A stretch of DNA of 51,668 nt from Candidatus Thorarchaeota archaeon MP8T_1 (GCA_002825465.1 PJER01000016.1:1-51668); one strand, 5' to 3'. Positions 27,615 to 36,709 are shown, counted from the stretch's first letter. Notes: generated from the letters alone by a model not told the origin. Numbers and translations: made by a program.

Positions 27615-28718
27615 ATGGCGGTGAATATTGTGGTCTTTGAAAGAATGCCTCTTGAGGTCTGGTTTGATGAATACCAGTTTGAAGTCGACTATGATATTGG
27701 CGAAAGTGGGATGAAATTCTTCACTGTGAAAGATCTTAAGTTAGATCTAAACGAAGTTGAACTCCGTTATGGATATCACCTAGGACATCCAGAACTGCGT
27801 AAGGAAATTGCTAAGCAATACGATGGATTATCGCGTGAGAATGTCGCAGTGACAACTGGAGCAAGTGAAGGTAATTTTGCAGTTCTTGGACATCTAATAG
27901 GTTCGAAGGAACATGTGATTATTGAACATCCGACCTACCCATCACTATACCAAATTCCGAGATCTCTTGAAAGAGACCATTCTCTATTCAAAATTCATTG
28001 GGAGAACGAGTTTCGACCAGATTTTGATGAACTACGAAAGATGATCAAACCTAATACCAGATTGATCACCCTCACTCATCCCAACAATCCAACAGGCTCT
28101 GTTATTACCGAGGATGAATTGAAAGAAGCAATAGAAATCGCGGAGGAAGCTGATGCATACTTAATGGTAGATGAGACCTACCGTGATATGATGTTTGATA
28201 CACCTCCACCTCTTGCAGCAACTCTGAGTCCTTACGCTATCAGTCTTACTAGCATGTCGAAGACTTGGGGTGTCCCAGGTATTCGAATAGGATGGGTCGT
28301 TGCAGATACTTCAATTGTTGAAGCAATCAGGGCGGTACGTGAACAAGTAACAATCTGCAACTCATCAGTAGGAGAAGCAATCTCCAAAAGGATATTGGAG
28401 AATAAAGAGAAACTCTTGAAAAAACTCAGGAAACAAATGCTTTCGAATTTCAAGATTGTCAAAGACTGGATGGATGACCAATCCTGGTTAGAATGGATTG
28501 AACCAAAAAGTGGAGTTGTAGGAGCACCCAGATTGGTTCGAGGCGGCAGTACAGATGAACTCTGCAAGCTTCTCGTAACTAAATATAAGACATTCACTGT
28601 TCCGGGGTCGAGGATGGAGTTAGATGGATATTTCCGACTTGGTTTCGGTGGAGAACAAGAAGAACTCATCAAGGGACTTCAACAGTTGACACTTGCTCTA
28701 AAGGAGATTCACAAGTAA
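27615..28718 (+). CDS. PLP-dependent aminotransferase, class I/II
   Basis: Seen: 367 residues of fold-type I. Features are TTGASEGNFAV (cofactor phosphate pocket), EHPTYPSLY, THPNNPTGSVI, VDETYRDM (Asp for the pyridine nitrogen, Tyr), and the Schiff-base lysine Lys216 in SMSKTWGVPGIR. An Arg in FRLGFGG near the end should bind the substrate carboxylate. Known: these enzymes move amino groups between amino acids and 2-oxo acids; some members are lyases. The exact substrate is open. The start is chosen from a TATA box 27 bp upstream. It is followed by the OB-fold gene on the same strand after 58 nt. Confidence 0.85.
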   Translation: MAVNIVVFERMPLEVWFDEYQFEVDYDIGESGMKFFTVKDLKLDLNEVELRYGYHLGHPELRKEIAKQYDGLSRENVAVTTGASEGNFAVLGHLIGSKEHVIIEHPTYPSLYQIPRSLERDHSLFKIHWENEFRPDFDELRKMIKPNTRLITLTHPNNPTGSVITEDELKEAIEIAEEADAYLMVDETYRDMMFDTPPPLAATLSPYAISLTSMSKTWGVPGIRIGWVVADTSIVEAIRAVREQVTICNSSVGEAISKRILENKEKLLKKLRKQMLSNFKIVKDWMDDQSWLEWIEPKSGVVGAPRLVRGGSTDELCKLLVTKYKTFTVPGSRMELDGYFRLGFGGEQEELIKGLQQLTLALKEIHK

Positions 28719-28776
28719 TTTTGTAGGGGTTCATTAGTCAAAAGGAGAATAAACCTCTGAATATGAGGTTCTTCTA

Positions 28777-29271
28777 TTGACACACCTACGAGGAATTCAA
28801 GAGAAACTGGAGTCGCTTGATTGGACTTTAATATCTGACTTGACAGAAATGATTCAGGCAGTCAATACGCGATTCAAGGTCTTGAAGAAAGGTAGGACAA
28901 GAATTGTTACTCAGAAAACATCTGGAAGGAAGTTCGAGATAGCAAATTGCATTGTTGGAGACCATACTGCAATAATTGATCTCACCCTTTGGAATGATGA
29001 CATTGATGCAGTAGAGGAAGGAAAGACCTACACGCTTCTTAATGGGTCGATCACAATCTATGATGAATGTATGTCCTTATCAAGAGGAAGAAGAGGAGAA
29101 CTCATCGAATCCTTGATTGAAATAGAGAATTTGAACGAGCAATTGGATATGAGTAGACCTTTCATGGGAAGACAAAAGCGTAAACCCAGAACTCGTTCGT
29201 CAACTGGTAGGACACTTGATGGTGAAGCAGATAGGCAAGTACGAAAATTCTGTGGGCGTAAATCATTTTGA
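28777..29271 (+). CDS. OB-fold single-stranded nucleic-acid-binding protein (SOSS-B/hSSB1-like)
   Basis: Seen: 164 residues. One OB fold (about residues 28-115): a strand with RTRIVTQKTSGRKFEI, then ADxT-like GDHTAIIDLTLWND, EGKTYTLLNGSITIY, and SLSRGRRGEL, which lines up with the G-R-G-G-x-L edge strand of RPA-type SSBs. A basic Arg/Lys/Ser tail follows (about 125-164), suiting nucleic-acid contact. Known: archaeal and eukaryotic SSBs of this type bind ssDNA in repair. The TTG at 28777 has GAGG 28765-28768 upstream, and that ribosome site lies in the 3' arm of a hairpin AACCTC / GAGGTT (28752-28770), so initiation could be controlled by structure. Confidence 0.7.
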   Translation: MTHLRGIQEKLESLDWTLISDLTEMIQAVNTRFKVLKKGRTRIVTQKTSGRKFEIANCIVGDHTAIIDLTLWNDDIDAVEEGKTYTLLNGSITIYDECMSLSRGRRGELIESLIEIENLNEQLDMSRPFMGRQKRKPRTRSSTGRTLDGEADRQVRKFCGRKSF

Positions 29272-29369
29272 ACTAAGCAGTTACTATAGAAAATCGTAGT
29301 AAAATGAAGTAGAACAGAATTCCTTTTGAGTCTGTTAACCTATGTTACTGATATTCAGGTGTCAGAGTG

Positions 29370-30269
29370 ATGAAGATAAAATTCCAAGATGCAATTATCC
29401 CATATCCTTTATCCATATTGAAAGGACGTTTAGAACTTAGTGGAGCAAATGATAGAATGGTTGCTGCAATCATTCTGCAGTTATTGGATAGGAATTGCAA
29501 AGATAAACAATTAACAGAATCCGAGCTAATTTCCTTTGTTAAAGATAGATTCAGGGAGGGAGAATCCGATATAATTCGTTCATTCAACACAATAATCAGC
29601 TATGAAAATATTCGAAGGATGAATGAAAAGGCACCTCCCCTGATAGTAGTTCTAGAAGGAGCTTCAGCAACAGGCAAATCGATGATAGCTCTTGGTCTAA
29701 ATCAAGCAATATCATCAACGCGATTCATTAGCACTGACACAATTCGACAAGTTCTACGAAATATCTATTCAAAAGAAGAACACCCTGAACTTCATTGCCA
29801 TACATATCAGGCATTCGAATTCTGCCAATCAGGGCCTGAGGATCTAAACCCAATCATTCGAGGGTATATTGCTCAATGTGAATTACTTGCACCACAGATT
29901 ATCAGCATGACTAAGAGAATTATCTCAGAAGGAGCAGATGCAGTAATCGAAGGTGTTCATATCCAACCTGGGACACTACAAGAACTAAATGAAGGCATTC
30001 TTGAAATCATGATTAATCCTAATAGAGAATTACACAGAACAATGTTTGTCAGTAAAAATGAGATGGGAAGACTTAGGTCTGTTACCGCTGATATGAGTGT
30101 ACGAGAGAGAGAATTCACGTCAACAAGAATGATACAGGAGTATATGATAGAACTTGCAAATGAACGCAATATTCCTGTAGTCGAATTGGAAGACTATGAA
30201 CAGGCGCGTCGAGAGATTAATCGGATTATTCTCACAAAAATGAATCATCTCATCAAATTGTATCAATAG
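29370..30269 (+). CDS. pgk2: 2-phosphoglycerate kinase
   Basis: Role: phosphorylates 2-phosphoglycerate with ATP to 2,3-bisphosphoglycerate, the precursor of cyclic 2,3-diphosphoglycerate in some methanogens. Seen: 300 residues; an N-terminal regulatory-like ATP-cone-type segment (about 1-90); P-loop GASATGKS (residues 97-104); then STDTIRQVLR, HCHTYQAFEFC, IEGVHIQPG and a C-terminal helical part. The motif order matches the archaeal family as I know it. The ATG at 29370 follows a GTG in frame at 29367; either is possible. The next gene starts 12 nt after its stop with GGGAG between, so they form an operon with acyl-CoA synthetase alpha. The symbol is given tentatively. Confidence 0.78.
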   Translation: MKIKFQDAIIPYPLSILKGRLELSGANDRMVAAIILQLLDRNCKDKQLTESELISFVKDRFREGESDIIRSFNTIISYENIRRMNEKAPPLIVVLEGASATGKSMIALGLNQAISSTRFISTDTIRQVLRNIYSKEEHPELHCHTYQAFEFCQSGPEDLNPIIRGYIAQCELLAPQIISMTKRIISEGADAVIEGVHIQPGTLQELNEGILEIMINPNRELHRTMFVSKNEMGRLRSVTADMSVREREFTSTRMIQEYMIELANERNIPVVELEDYEQARREINRIILTKMNHLIKLYQ

Positions 30270-30281
30270 GGAGAATCAAAA

Positions 30282-31670
30282 ATGTCTTGGAAAAACAAGT
30301 CCTTGGATAGATTATTCAAACCTGATTCTATTGCAGTAGTGGGAGCTTCTGATAAACCAGAAAAACTAGGTGCTCTAACTCTTCAGGCTTTGAAACGATT
30401 CGAAGGTGAGATTTTTCCAGTAAATCCTCGACTGAAAAAAATCGGAGAGAGAACATGTTCTCAAAGTGTTAGTGAAATCAATTCAACTGTTGACCTTGCC
30501 ATGATTGCAGTTGGTCCTCAACAAGTTCTTCCAGCACTAACTGATTGTGCAAAGGCAAACGTAGGTGGAGCAATCATTTTCTCTGCGGGATTCAAAGAAC
30601 TAGGAGAAATTGGTATTGAACACCAAAATCAATTGAAAGATATTGTTGACAGAGCACACATCGCAGTCATTGGTCCAAATTGCCTTGGTGCAGGAAATCC
30701 CACCATCAGACTAAATGCCACTTTCTTCCCCCATCCAGTTCCACTTAAAGTAGGAAAAGTTGCAATGATCAGCCAGAGTGGAGGTGTGACTGGATCAATG
30801 CTATACCAAGCATCAGATCGAGGATTAGGAGTCTCAAAATTTGCAAGTGTAGGAAATCGAGTGAATGTTGATTTTCATGATATGTTGCATTATCTTAGAG
30901 AAGATGCTGAAACTGATATAATCTGTCTCTTTGTTGAGGGGACTGAATATGGCAGAGAAATGGCAAATGAAATGAAAATTACAACAGAAGAAAAACCTGT
31001 CATTGTCTTCAAGGTTGGAAAAACTCAGGCTTCACGAAATGCTGCATTAAGCCACACTGGTAGTCTTGCAGGAAATGCAGAAATATACACTGGAGCTATC
31101 AGGCAAAGTGGTGGAATTGAAGTGGGAGGAGTTGCAGAAATGATAGATACTGCATACTGCATATCTATCTGCAAGAATAGACCTAATGGAAATCGAGTGG
31201 CTGTTGTTACTCACACCCTGGGTATTGCTCTTATTGCAGCTCAAACACTTGAAATGAACGGTGCTGATATGCCATTACCATCTGAAGAAAGTGTAAAAAA
31301 AATCCAAGAAATGCTGGGTATGCCAGTCCATATTGATATCAATAATCCAATTGATCTTCTTGCACAAGGTTGGGCACAACCAGAAATCTTCGCAGACGCA
31401 TTCAAACTCATACTGAATGAAGATAGTTATGATGCACTCATGATTGTCTTTGCACCGAATTATCAGGAAGATATTGGCGGAGGAATGCCAATCACAAGGA
31501 TAGTTGATGCAGCAAACAAAACGACAAAACCAATTGTTAGTGTGCTTAGTTCTCCTGAGAGTAAGAGACCACCAGGTTTCGAGATACTGGAAGAAGCAGG
31601 GATACCATTCTTCTCAGAACCTCATCGAGCGGCTCAGGCATTATCTAATATCTTAAAAATCAAACAATAA
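30282..31670 (+). CDS. ADP-forming acyl-CoA synthetase, alpha subunit
   Basis: Role: the alpha half of the archaeal ADP-forming acetate/acyl-CoA ligase, which turns acyl-CoA, ADP and phosphate into acid, CoA and ATP by way of a phosphohistidine. Seen: 462 residues; a CoA-binding Rossmann domain (SIAVVGASDKPEKLGA); GPNCLGAGNP; a succinyl-CoA-ligase-like domain with MISQSGGVTGSM; and the phospho-His loop SHTGSLAG with His258, the same position as in the known thermococcal enzyme. The protein stops after alpha with no fused ATP-grasp beta domain, and no beta gene is adjacent. Co-transcribed with 2-phosphoglycerate kinase; ends at a strong hairpin. Confidence 0.87.
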   Translation: MSWKNKSLDRLFKPDSIAVVGASDKPEKLGALTLQALKRFEGEIFPVNPRLKKIGERTCSQSVSEINSTVDLAMIAVGPQQVLPALTDCAKANVGGAIIFSAGFKELGEIGIEHQNQLKDIVDRAHIAVIGPNCLGAGNPTIRLNATFFPHPVPLKVGKVAMISQSGGVTGSMLYQASDRGLGVSKFASVGNRVNVDFHDMLHYLREDAETDIICLFVEGTEYGREMANEMKITTEEKPVIVFKVGKTQASRNAALSHTGSLAGNAEIYTGAIRQSGGIEVGGVAEMIDTAYCISICKNRPNGNRVAVVTHTLGIALIAAQTLEMNGADMPLPSEESVKKIQEMLGMPVHIDINNPIDLLAQGWAQPEIFADAFKLILNEDSYDALMIVFAPNYQEDIGGGMPITRIVDAANKTTKPIVSVLSSPESKRPPGFEILEEAGIPFFSEPHRAAQALSNILKIKQ

Positions 31671-31699
31671 AGCAGATGTAAAATGAGAAAAAGAAAGGG

Positions 31700-31731
31700 A
31701 AACCGCTGAGATACTCAGCGGCTTGCGGTTT
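31700..31731. terminator. Bidirectional hairpin between acyl-CoA synthetase and trpB2
   Basis: A perfect stem CCGCTGAG / CTCAGCGG with a 3-nt loop (31703-31721) lies between two convergent genes. On the minus strand it is followed by a T-rich tract. An alternative longer pairing exists: AAACCGC (31700-31706) with GCGGTTT (31724-31730). It touches the trpB2 stop. Confidence 0.75.
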
Positions 31732-33098
31732 TATCCCTTATTTATTGTTGCAGATATTGATTCACTACCTATAGGAGGAGATTCAATTGGGGAGTCACCA
31801 TTGAGTGTACCATCAAGGAGAGCTCCATAAGCTGCCATGTCAAAATGACCATGACCTGAGAGATTGAAGACAATTGCGTAAGATTCATTCTTCGCTTTGC
31901 CCTCTAATGCTATATCAATAGCAGCTTTAATTGCATGAGCAGATTCGGGTGCTGGAATGACCCCCTCAGTCTTGGCAAATAGAACACCAGCGTCAAGTAC
32001 TTCCAGCTGTTCATACGCTCGCGCCTTAATGCGACCTTCCTCATAAAGGGCACTTAGCGTTGGAGCAACTCCGTGATACCTCAAGCCCCCCGCATGAATC
32101 TTCGGTGGCGTGAAGTCTGCGCCTAGGGTGTGCATCTTAAGTTTAGGAGTCATTCCAGCTGTATCTCCAAAGTCATACCTATATTCACCCTCTGTGAGTG
32201 AGGGGCATGCTTTGGGTTCTACTGCAATACACTGTACATCACGAAATCTGTCTTCCGCAATGAATGGATAGGTCATTCCAGCAAAATTGCTACCCCCACC
32301 TACACAACCAATTAGGTAGTCGGGGATCTCTTCAATGCTGTCAAGTTGTGTGATGGTCTCTTGACCAATCACACTCTGTTGAAGCATGACAAAATTGAGT
32401 ACTGAACCAAGAGTATACTTTGTATTTTCATGAGCCATAGTATCTTCAATTGCTTCACTAATCGCAATGCCCAAAGTACCAGGATGATCTGGGAACTCGG
32501 ACCGAACTTTACGACCATACTCAGTTCTGTCGGATGGGCTGGGAACGATATTTGCTCCATAAGTCCTCATCAAAGTTCCGCGGTATTGCTTTTGCTCAAA
32601 GCTTATTCGAACCATATAGACCATGGCTTCTATTCCGAAATAGGCACAAGCTAAACTAACAGCACTTCCCCACTGTCCAGCACCGGTCTCGGTAGCCAAT
32701 CTTTCAACTCCCTCTTTTTGAGCGTAATAGGCTTGAGCCGCTGCTGTGTTCAGCTTATGACTACCTGTCGGTGAAACGTCTTCTCTCTTGTAGTAGATTC
32801 TGCAAGGAGTCTTAAGAGCTTCTTCGAGACCCACAGCCCTTTGAAGTGGTGATGGTCTTCCGGACCTCATTAAGATGCCACGTACTTCCCATGGAATCTC
32901 GATCTTTTTCTTCATCGAGACCTCTTGTTTGACACATTCTTCAGGAAAGAGAGCCATCAAAGCCTCTGGACCAATAGGTTCCCCTGTTGCTGGATTTAGC
33001 GGTGGGGGAAGAGGGTTCTTCAAATAGGGCAGTATATTCACATAGTGCGTCGGTGTATCTTCGCTATCTAATTGTATTCGTACTTTTTCACGTTTCAT
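31731..33098 (-). CDS. trpB2: Tryptophan synthase beta-like protein, TrpB2 type
   Basis: Role: PLP enzyme forming tryptophan from indole and serine; TrpB2 proteins lack the interface to TrpA and may act alone or salvage indole. Seen: 455 residues from the ATG at 33098; PLP lysine Lys115 in [30 protein letters not shown], which holds the cofactor phosphate; and the long N-terminal extension typical of TrpB2 ([16 protein letters not shown]). The frame opens at 33164, but GGAGAT lies 6 nt before the ATG at 33098. No trpA or other trp gene is near. Its upstream region carries repeated CATTGGC words. Confidence 0.9.
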   Translation of the reverse strand: MKREKVRIQLDSEDTPTHYVNILPYLKNPLPPPLNPATGEPIGPEALMALFPEECVKQEVSMKKKIEIPWEVRGILMRSGRPSPLQRAVGLEEALKTPCRIYYKREDVSPTGSHKLNTAAAQAYYAQKEGVERLATETGAGQWGSAVSLACAYFGIEAMVYMVRISFEQKQYRGTLMRTYGANIVPSPSDRTEYGRKVRSEFPDHPGTLGIAISEAIEDTMAHENTKYTLGSVLNFVMLQQSVIGQETITQLDSIEEIPDYLIGCVGGGSNFAGMTYPFIAEDRFRDVQCIAVEPKACPSLTEGEYRYDFGDTAGMTPKLKMHTLGADFTPPKIHAGGLRYHGVAPTLSALYEEGRIKARAYEQLEVLDAGVLFAKTEGVIPAPESAHAIKAAIDIALEGKAKNESYAIVFNLSGHGHFDMAAYGALLDGTLNGDSPIESPPIGSESISATINKG

Positions 33099-33362
33099 TT
33101 GGATATCTCCGTGTTTTTCCACGCTTCTGGGAAGTGGCATCTCATCTGAACAGACATTATGCATGCAAAATAGTAATTCAACTCAAATCGAGATAGGCAA
33201 GCAAGAGTCGCTCTTCGAGAAGAAGTAGGTTCAGAAACAATGATGGTGTGATTTATGGGACGGACTAAACGCATTGGCACAGCCAATGCCTCTGCCATTG
33301 GCCAAGGCACACTCGTATCATGTCTCCACACTCAGAAACGGTTGAAGCAGTCGATGAACTTC

Positions 33363-33370
33363 TATTTATA
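33363..33370 (+). promoter_or_regulatory. TATA box upstream of the histidine kinase gene
   Basis: TATTTATA predicts transcription from about 33390-33394, which falls within the phased GTAC repeats. The leader to the ATG at 33507 would be about 115 nt. Confidence 0.5.
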
Positions 33371-33386
33371 AAGATTGTGCATAAAA

Positions 33387-33410
33387 GTACCTTAATGTAC
33401 GAAAATGTAC
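33387..33410. promoter_or_regulatory. Three GTAC palindromes spaced exactly 10 bp, probable operator
   Basis: GTAC occurs at 33387, 33397 and 33407, each preceded by an A/T-rich tetrad. The sites lie on one face of the helix and over the predicted transcription start. The inner pair forms TGTAC-GAAAA-TGTAC(A). This suits a repressor binding as a dimer or tetramer; no candidate regulator gene is adjacent. Confidence 0.4.
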
Positions 33411-33506
33411 ATCACGATTAAGACTTGAGAAAGTCATAGATATCTTTACTAGAGGCAATTCAGAAGACAGATTCGACTTTGAGATATTGTTCGTCAGGTG
33501 CATAAG

Positions 33507-35465
33507 ATGGGTCAAGAAGAAAAAACTGGCATTGATTCAGTCTTACTCAAAACATTTTTCGATAAGTCACCTCTGGGTGTATTAATTTCCCATGATGGAA
33601 CTATCATATACATGAATAATGCTCTTAGCAACGTACTGGGAATTCCATCGGACGAAGTGATTGGACAAAGTATTAGCAAATTAACTATTCTTCTTGCTCC
33701 AGAAGACCGAGATAGCGCATTGAAAAGATTTCAACGCGTAGTAAACAGAGAGAAGGAGTTTGATAGTGACAGATATTCATTTACACATCCTGATGGTAAG
33801 ATTAGAACTCTAGAAGTAACGTCCAACATTCTCGAGATTGTCGGAATTGAATATGTAATTGCATATGGAGTAGATGTTACAGAAGACCAAGAGAACAGAA
33901 TGAATGTTGCACGTGAAAGAAAGGCATTCGGAATAATAGCAGAAGCTGCACTTAGTTCAGAGACAATCCCTCAGATTTGTGATACTGTACTGAGAGGACT
34001 AATCGAGATTCTCGATTTTGATTTGGGAACTGTCAGATTATTCAATAAAGATGATAATACACTTGACCTCATTACCTCTATTGGATTCCAAGATATAGAT
34101 GCAGAACCAGCTATAGAGGTAGATCATCCAAATTATCTTTCAGCAAGAACGGCAAGAACTAAGCAGCCTCTATTCATTCCAGATTTGACTGAAATATCCG
34201 AAGATATTGAAAGGATGTTTAAAGCAAAGAAGATGGGTCTAAGAGCTTTGATATTTTGGCCTCTAATTGGTAAAGATAATGAATTGATTGGAGTCCTTAA
34301 TGTTGCATCACATGTGGCAAAACCAATCGGACAGATAGATAGGGGATTCTTCTCTACCGTCGCAGGCATGTTTTCAACAGTTCTTGAGAGAAGAAGAACA
34401 GATGAAAAACTGAAAGAGAGTCAAGAGCAATTCATTGCTTTTGCAGACAATCTTCCAGGACCAGTCTTTATCAAAGATCACAAGTCAAAGATTCTCTTTG
34501 TAAACAGATTCATGAGGAGAATGAGACCAAATCAAGAAAAAGGGGAAGTCACGAATGTTGACTTGTTTCCTCAACGCCGTGCAGAAGAATTGACTGTTGA
34601 AGATCAAAAAGTGTTAGCAAGAGGAGCAATTGATAGAATTCAAAAAACAAGGGATGATGATGGGAAAATTCGGACCTATAGAAGTCATAAATTCCCAATT
34701 TTTCGAGAGAACAAACCACCACTAATTGGTGGGTTTTCATTGGATATTACAGATCAGGTTGAAGCTGAAACTCAGCGGGAAGAAGCGCGAGCTAGAGCAG
34801 AATTCTTCAACGATTTATTAGGACATGACATCAACAATATGCATCAGGGAATAATGGCAAGTCTCGAACTTATTATGGAAGATGAGAGTCTATCAGAGAA
34901 ATCTCGCGAAATTGCAGAGAAAGCTCTACTGCAGGTCAATCGTAGTGTTTCATTGATAAATAATGTAAGGAAATTCACCATGGTAAATCAAGAGGAGATC
35001 CAACTTGAGAAAACCGATCCAGCTGAAGCATTAATAGTTGCCATTGAAACTGTCAAGCAATCATTCCCGAATAGAAGAATTGAGGTTAAGATGACCTTCT
35101 CGAAATCTGAATATTGTATTATGGCCAATGAGTTTCTACAAGATGTGTTTTACAATCTTCTTCACAATGCGGTAAAAGCAACAGAAACAGAAAATGTAGA
35201 GATTGCTATAGAAGCTAGTATAATTCAAGCGGGTGAATATCTTAGAATTGATGTAATCGATTGGGGAGCAGGAATTGAAGATTCGTTGAAAGAATCAATT
35301 CTAGTTGGCCTTGAAGAGCGTGTGAGAAGAGTCTCAGGTGTGGGTCTGACTCTAGTCAAACAGATTATCGATCAGTACAAAGGAAAAATATCGGTAGAAG
35401 ATAGAGTAAAGGGAGACCATACCAAAGGTGCTCGATTTATCATACTTCTACCAAATGGTTGCTAA
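33507..35465 (+). CDS. PAS-GAF-PAS sensor histidine kinase
   Basis: Seen: 652 residues, no membrane helix, so a cytoplasmic sensor. Domains: PAS (about 15-130, with DGTIIYMNNALSNVLG and DVTEDQ), GAF (about 140-300, with FDLGTVRLF and GLRALIFWPLIG), a second PAS (about 305-420), then a dimerisation and phospho-acceptor helix with GHDINNMHQG (the His), and an HATPase_c domain with N-box LLHNAVKATE, G1 VIDWGAGIED and G2 GVGLTLVKQI. Known: autophosphorylates on His and passes phosphate to a receiver. No receiver is fused or adjacent. The ATG at 33507 follows CAGGTG by 6 nt; a GTG at 33498 is the alternative. Its stop is 3 nt from the stop of the convergent prenyltransferase. Confidence 0.9.
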   Translation: MGQEEKTGIDSVLLKTFFDKSPLGVLISHDGTIIYMNNALSNVLGIPSDEVIGQSISKLTILLAPEDRDSALKRFQRVVNREKEFDSDRYSFTHPDGKIRTLEVTSNILEIVGIEYVIAYGVDVTEDQENRMNVARERKAFGIIAEAALSSETIPQICDTVLRGLIEILDFDLGTVRLFNKDDNTLDLITSIGFQDIDAEPAIEVDHPNYLSARTARTKQPLFIPDLTEISEDIERMFKAKKMGLRALIFWPLIGKDNELIGVLNVASHVAKPIGQIDRGFFSTVAGMFSTVLERRRTDEKLKESQEQFIAFADNLPGPVFIKDHKSKILFVNRFMRRMRPNQEKGEVTNVDLFPQRRAEELTVEDQKVLARGAIDRIQKTRDDDGKIRTYRSHKFPIFRENKPPLIGGFSLDITDQVEAETQREEARARAEFFNDLLGHDINNMHQGIMASLELIMEDESLSEKSREIAEKALLQVNRSVSLINNVRKFTMVNQEEIQLEKTDPAEALIVAIETVKQSFPNRRIEVKMTFSKSEYCIMANEFLQDVFYNLLHNAVKATETENVEIAIEASIIQAGEYLRIDVIDWGAGIEDSLKESILVGLEERVRRVSGVGLTLVKQIIDQYKGKISVEDRVKGDHTKGARFIILLPNGC

Positions 35466-35468
35466 GGA

Positions 35469-36551
35469 CTAGTCTGACCTTGGGGGAGTCCCAATCTTTC
35501 TTGCCATTAATCCAAATATTACAAAGAGGATTATGCCAATTATCAATGTGAACTCTAAAGGTACAATATATCCATACAAAATATACCCTAGAGTAAGTGT
35601 CACCCCAACAAAGATGTGACCAACTATAGTTCCCCAATTTGCTGGGGCGAGTTTATGACTCTCATCATAATGACGCAAAGCAGTAATGACTGCGAGCCCT
35701 GTGAGAGGTAATGTTGAAAATACAAGGAGGGATTCTATTCGCATCCAATCAAGGATGACAAAGACTACGATACTAATATACATCACAATTATCGCAAGTG
35801 TGTATCCTTTCGCAGCATTTTTTCTTCCTAATCTGACGACCAATGTACGCTTGTTCGCATCTCGATCTGCTATATAGTCTGGAAATTCGTTAATGTACAA
35901 GACTAATGCAATCATGATAGCAACAGGTATCGAAACAAGAGCTGGTTCAATGAACTGTTGGATTGGTATGTTCAATGGCCATGCCAATGGAATAGAAACA
36001 AGCTCAGCAATCTGGACATAGTAGGCACCAACGACCATTAGAAAACCAAACATTGTTCCTATGACAAATTCTCCAATTCCACGTTTCACAAATCTAATTG
36101 GTGGGGTTGAGTAGAAGAAACCAAAGAACGCTCCAATTCCACCCAGAGCAAGAATAACCCACCCTAATCGGAGGAATAAGTAGAGACCCAGAATACCAGC
36201 CACAATGTAACAAACTACTGCTCCAACAGCTACTTCTTTTGGAGTCAACAAACCCTGTTGGATTGTGCGACTCCCACCGCTATATGGTCTGATAAATTCA
36301 ACATTGATATCATCACTTCCTGTCTTTTCCTCTGTATGATCAAAGTAATCATTTGCAACATCTGCACCCCAATGCAAGAAGATCCCTGCAATGAGGGTAA
36401 CAAGAAATAACTCAAGATTAAACACGCCATCAAGACCAAATGCTACAGCTGTCCCCACAAATATTGGAATTGTTGATGCGGGGATAATTCCTAGTTTCAC
36501 TTCTTGAAGCCAAGCTTTGACTTTTGATACATTCTTTTTCTCGTCTGTCAT
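35469..36551 (-). CDS. UbiA-family prenyltransferase, MenA-like
   Basis: Role: membrane-bound transfer of an isoprenoid chain to an aromatic or other acceptor; MenA members make demethylmenaquinone. Seen: 360 residues, eight to nine membrane helices, and the two Asp-rich metal/diphosphate motifs NDYFDHTEEKTGSDD (about 67-81) and DYIADRDANKRTLVV, whose KRTL ending is usual in MenA-type rather than geranylgeranylglyceryl-phosphate-type enzymes. Inference: quinone tail attachment, which fits the complex I genes 0.7 kb away; digeranylgeranylglyceryl-phosphate or other UbiA roles are not excluded. Other menaquinone genes are not in the window. Confidence 0.82.
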   Translation of the reverse strand: MTDEKKNVSKVKAWLQEVKLGIIPASTIPIFVGTAVAFGLDGVFNLELFLVTLIAGIFLHWGADVANDYFDHTEEKTGSDDINVEFIRPYSGGSRTIQQGLLTPKEVAVGAVVCYIVAGILGLYLFLRLGWVILALGGIGAFFGFFYSTPPIRFVKRGIGEFVIGTMFGFLMVVGAYYVQIAELVSIPLAWPLNIPIQQFIEPALVSIPVAIMIALVLYINEFPDYIADRDANKRTLVVRLGRKNAAKGYTLAIIVMYISIVVFVILDWMRIESLLVFSTLPLTGLAVITALRHYDESHKLAPANWGTIVGHIFVGVTLTLGYILYGYIVPLEFTLIIGIILFVIFGLMARKIGTPPRSD

Positions 36552-36684
36552 TCCTCAAACGAACTCTCCAATTCGAGATTGATGCTTGGAGGTGAATCGT
36601 GTTCCGTTTTAAGAACTTCCTCCCAATGATTTGTAGCGCGATTGAATCTCAGGCAAGGGTTAAATCGTGGGTTGCTACCTTATT

Positions 36685-36692
36685 CTTATAAA
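36685..36692 (+). promoter_or_regulatory. TATA box for the small GTPase gene (leaderless)
   Basis: CTTATAAA lies 25 bp before the GTG at 36710, predicting a transcript that starts at or within a few nt of the start codon. Confidence 0.55.
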
Positions 36693-36709
36693 TGGGAGCT
36701 GGAAATTAG

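Larger units (their letters stand above)
33111..33506. promoter_or_regulatory. Divergent intergenic region between trpB2 and the histidine kinase
   Basis: No gene or RNA gene is visible in these 396 nt. They hold repeated CATTGGC elements: an inverted pair GCATTGGC / GCCAATGC with a 3-nt spacer (33271-33289) and a third copy inside the palindrome TTGGCCAA (33298-33305). They also hold the kinase promoter with its GTAC repeats (listed separately) and an AT-rich stretch (33420-33490) between promoter and kinase start. The trpB2 leader on the minus strand is long, unlike most genes here. Confidence 0.45.

Noticed and set aside
33241..33330. tRNA-like or small RNA gene in the trpB2-kinase gap
   Set aside because: No acceptor/T-arm pattern or 3' GGTTCGA-type loop; only short inverted repeats are visible.
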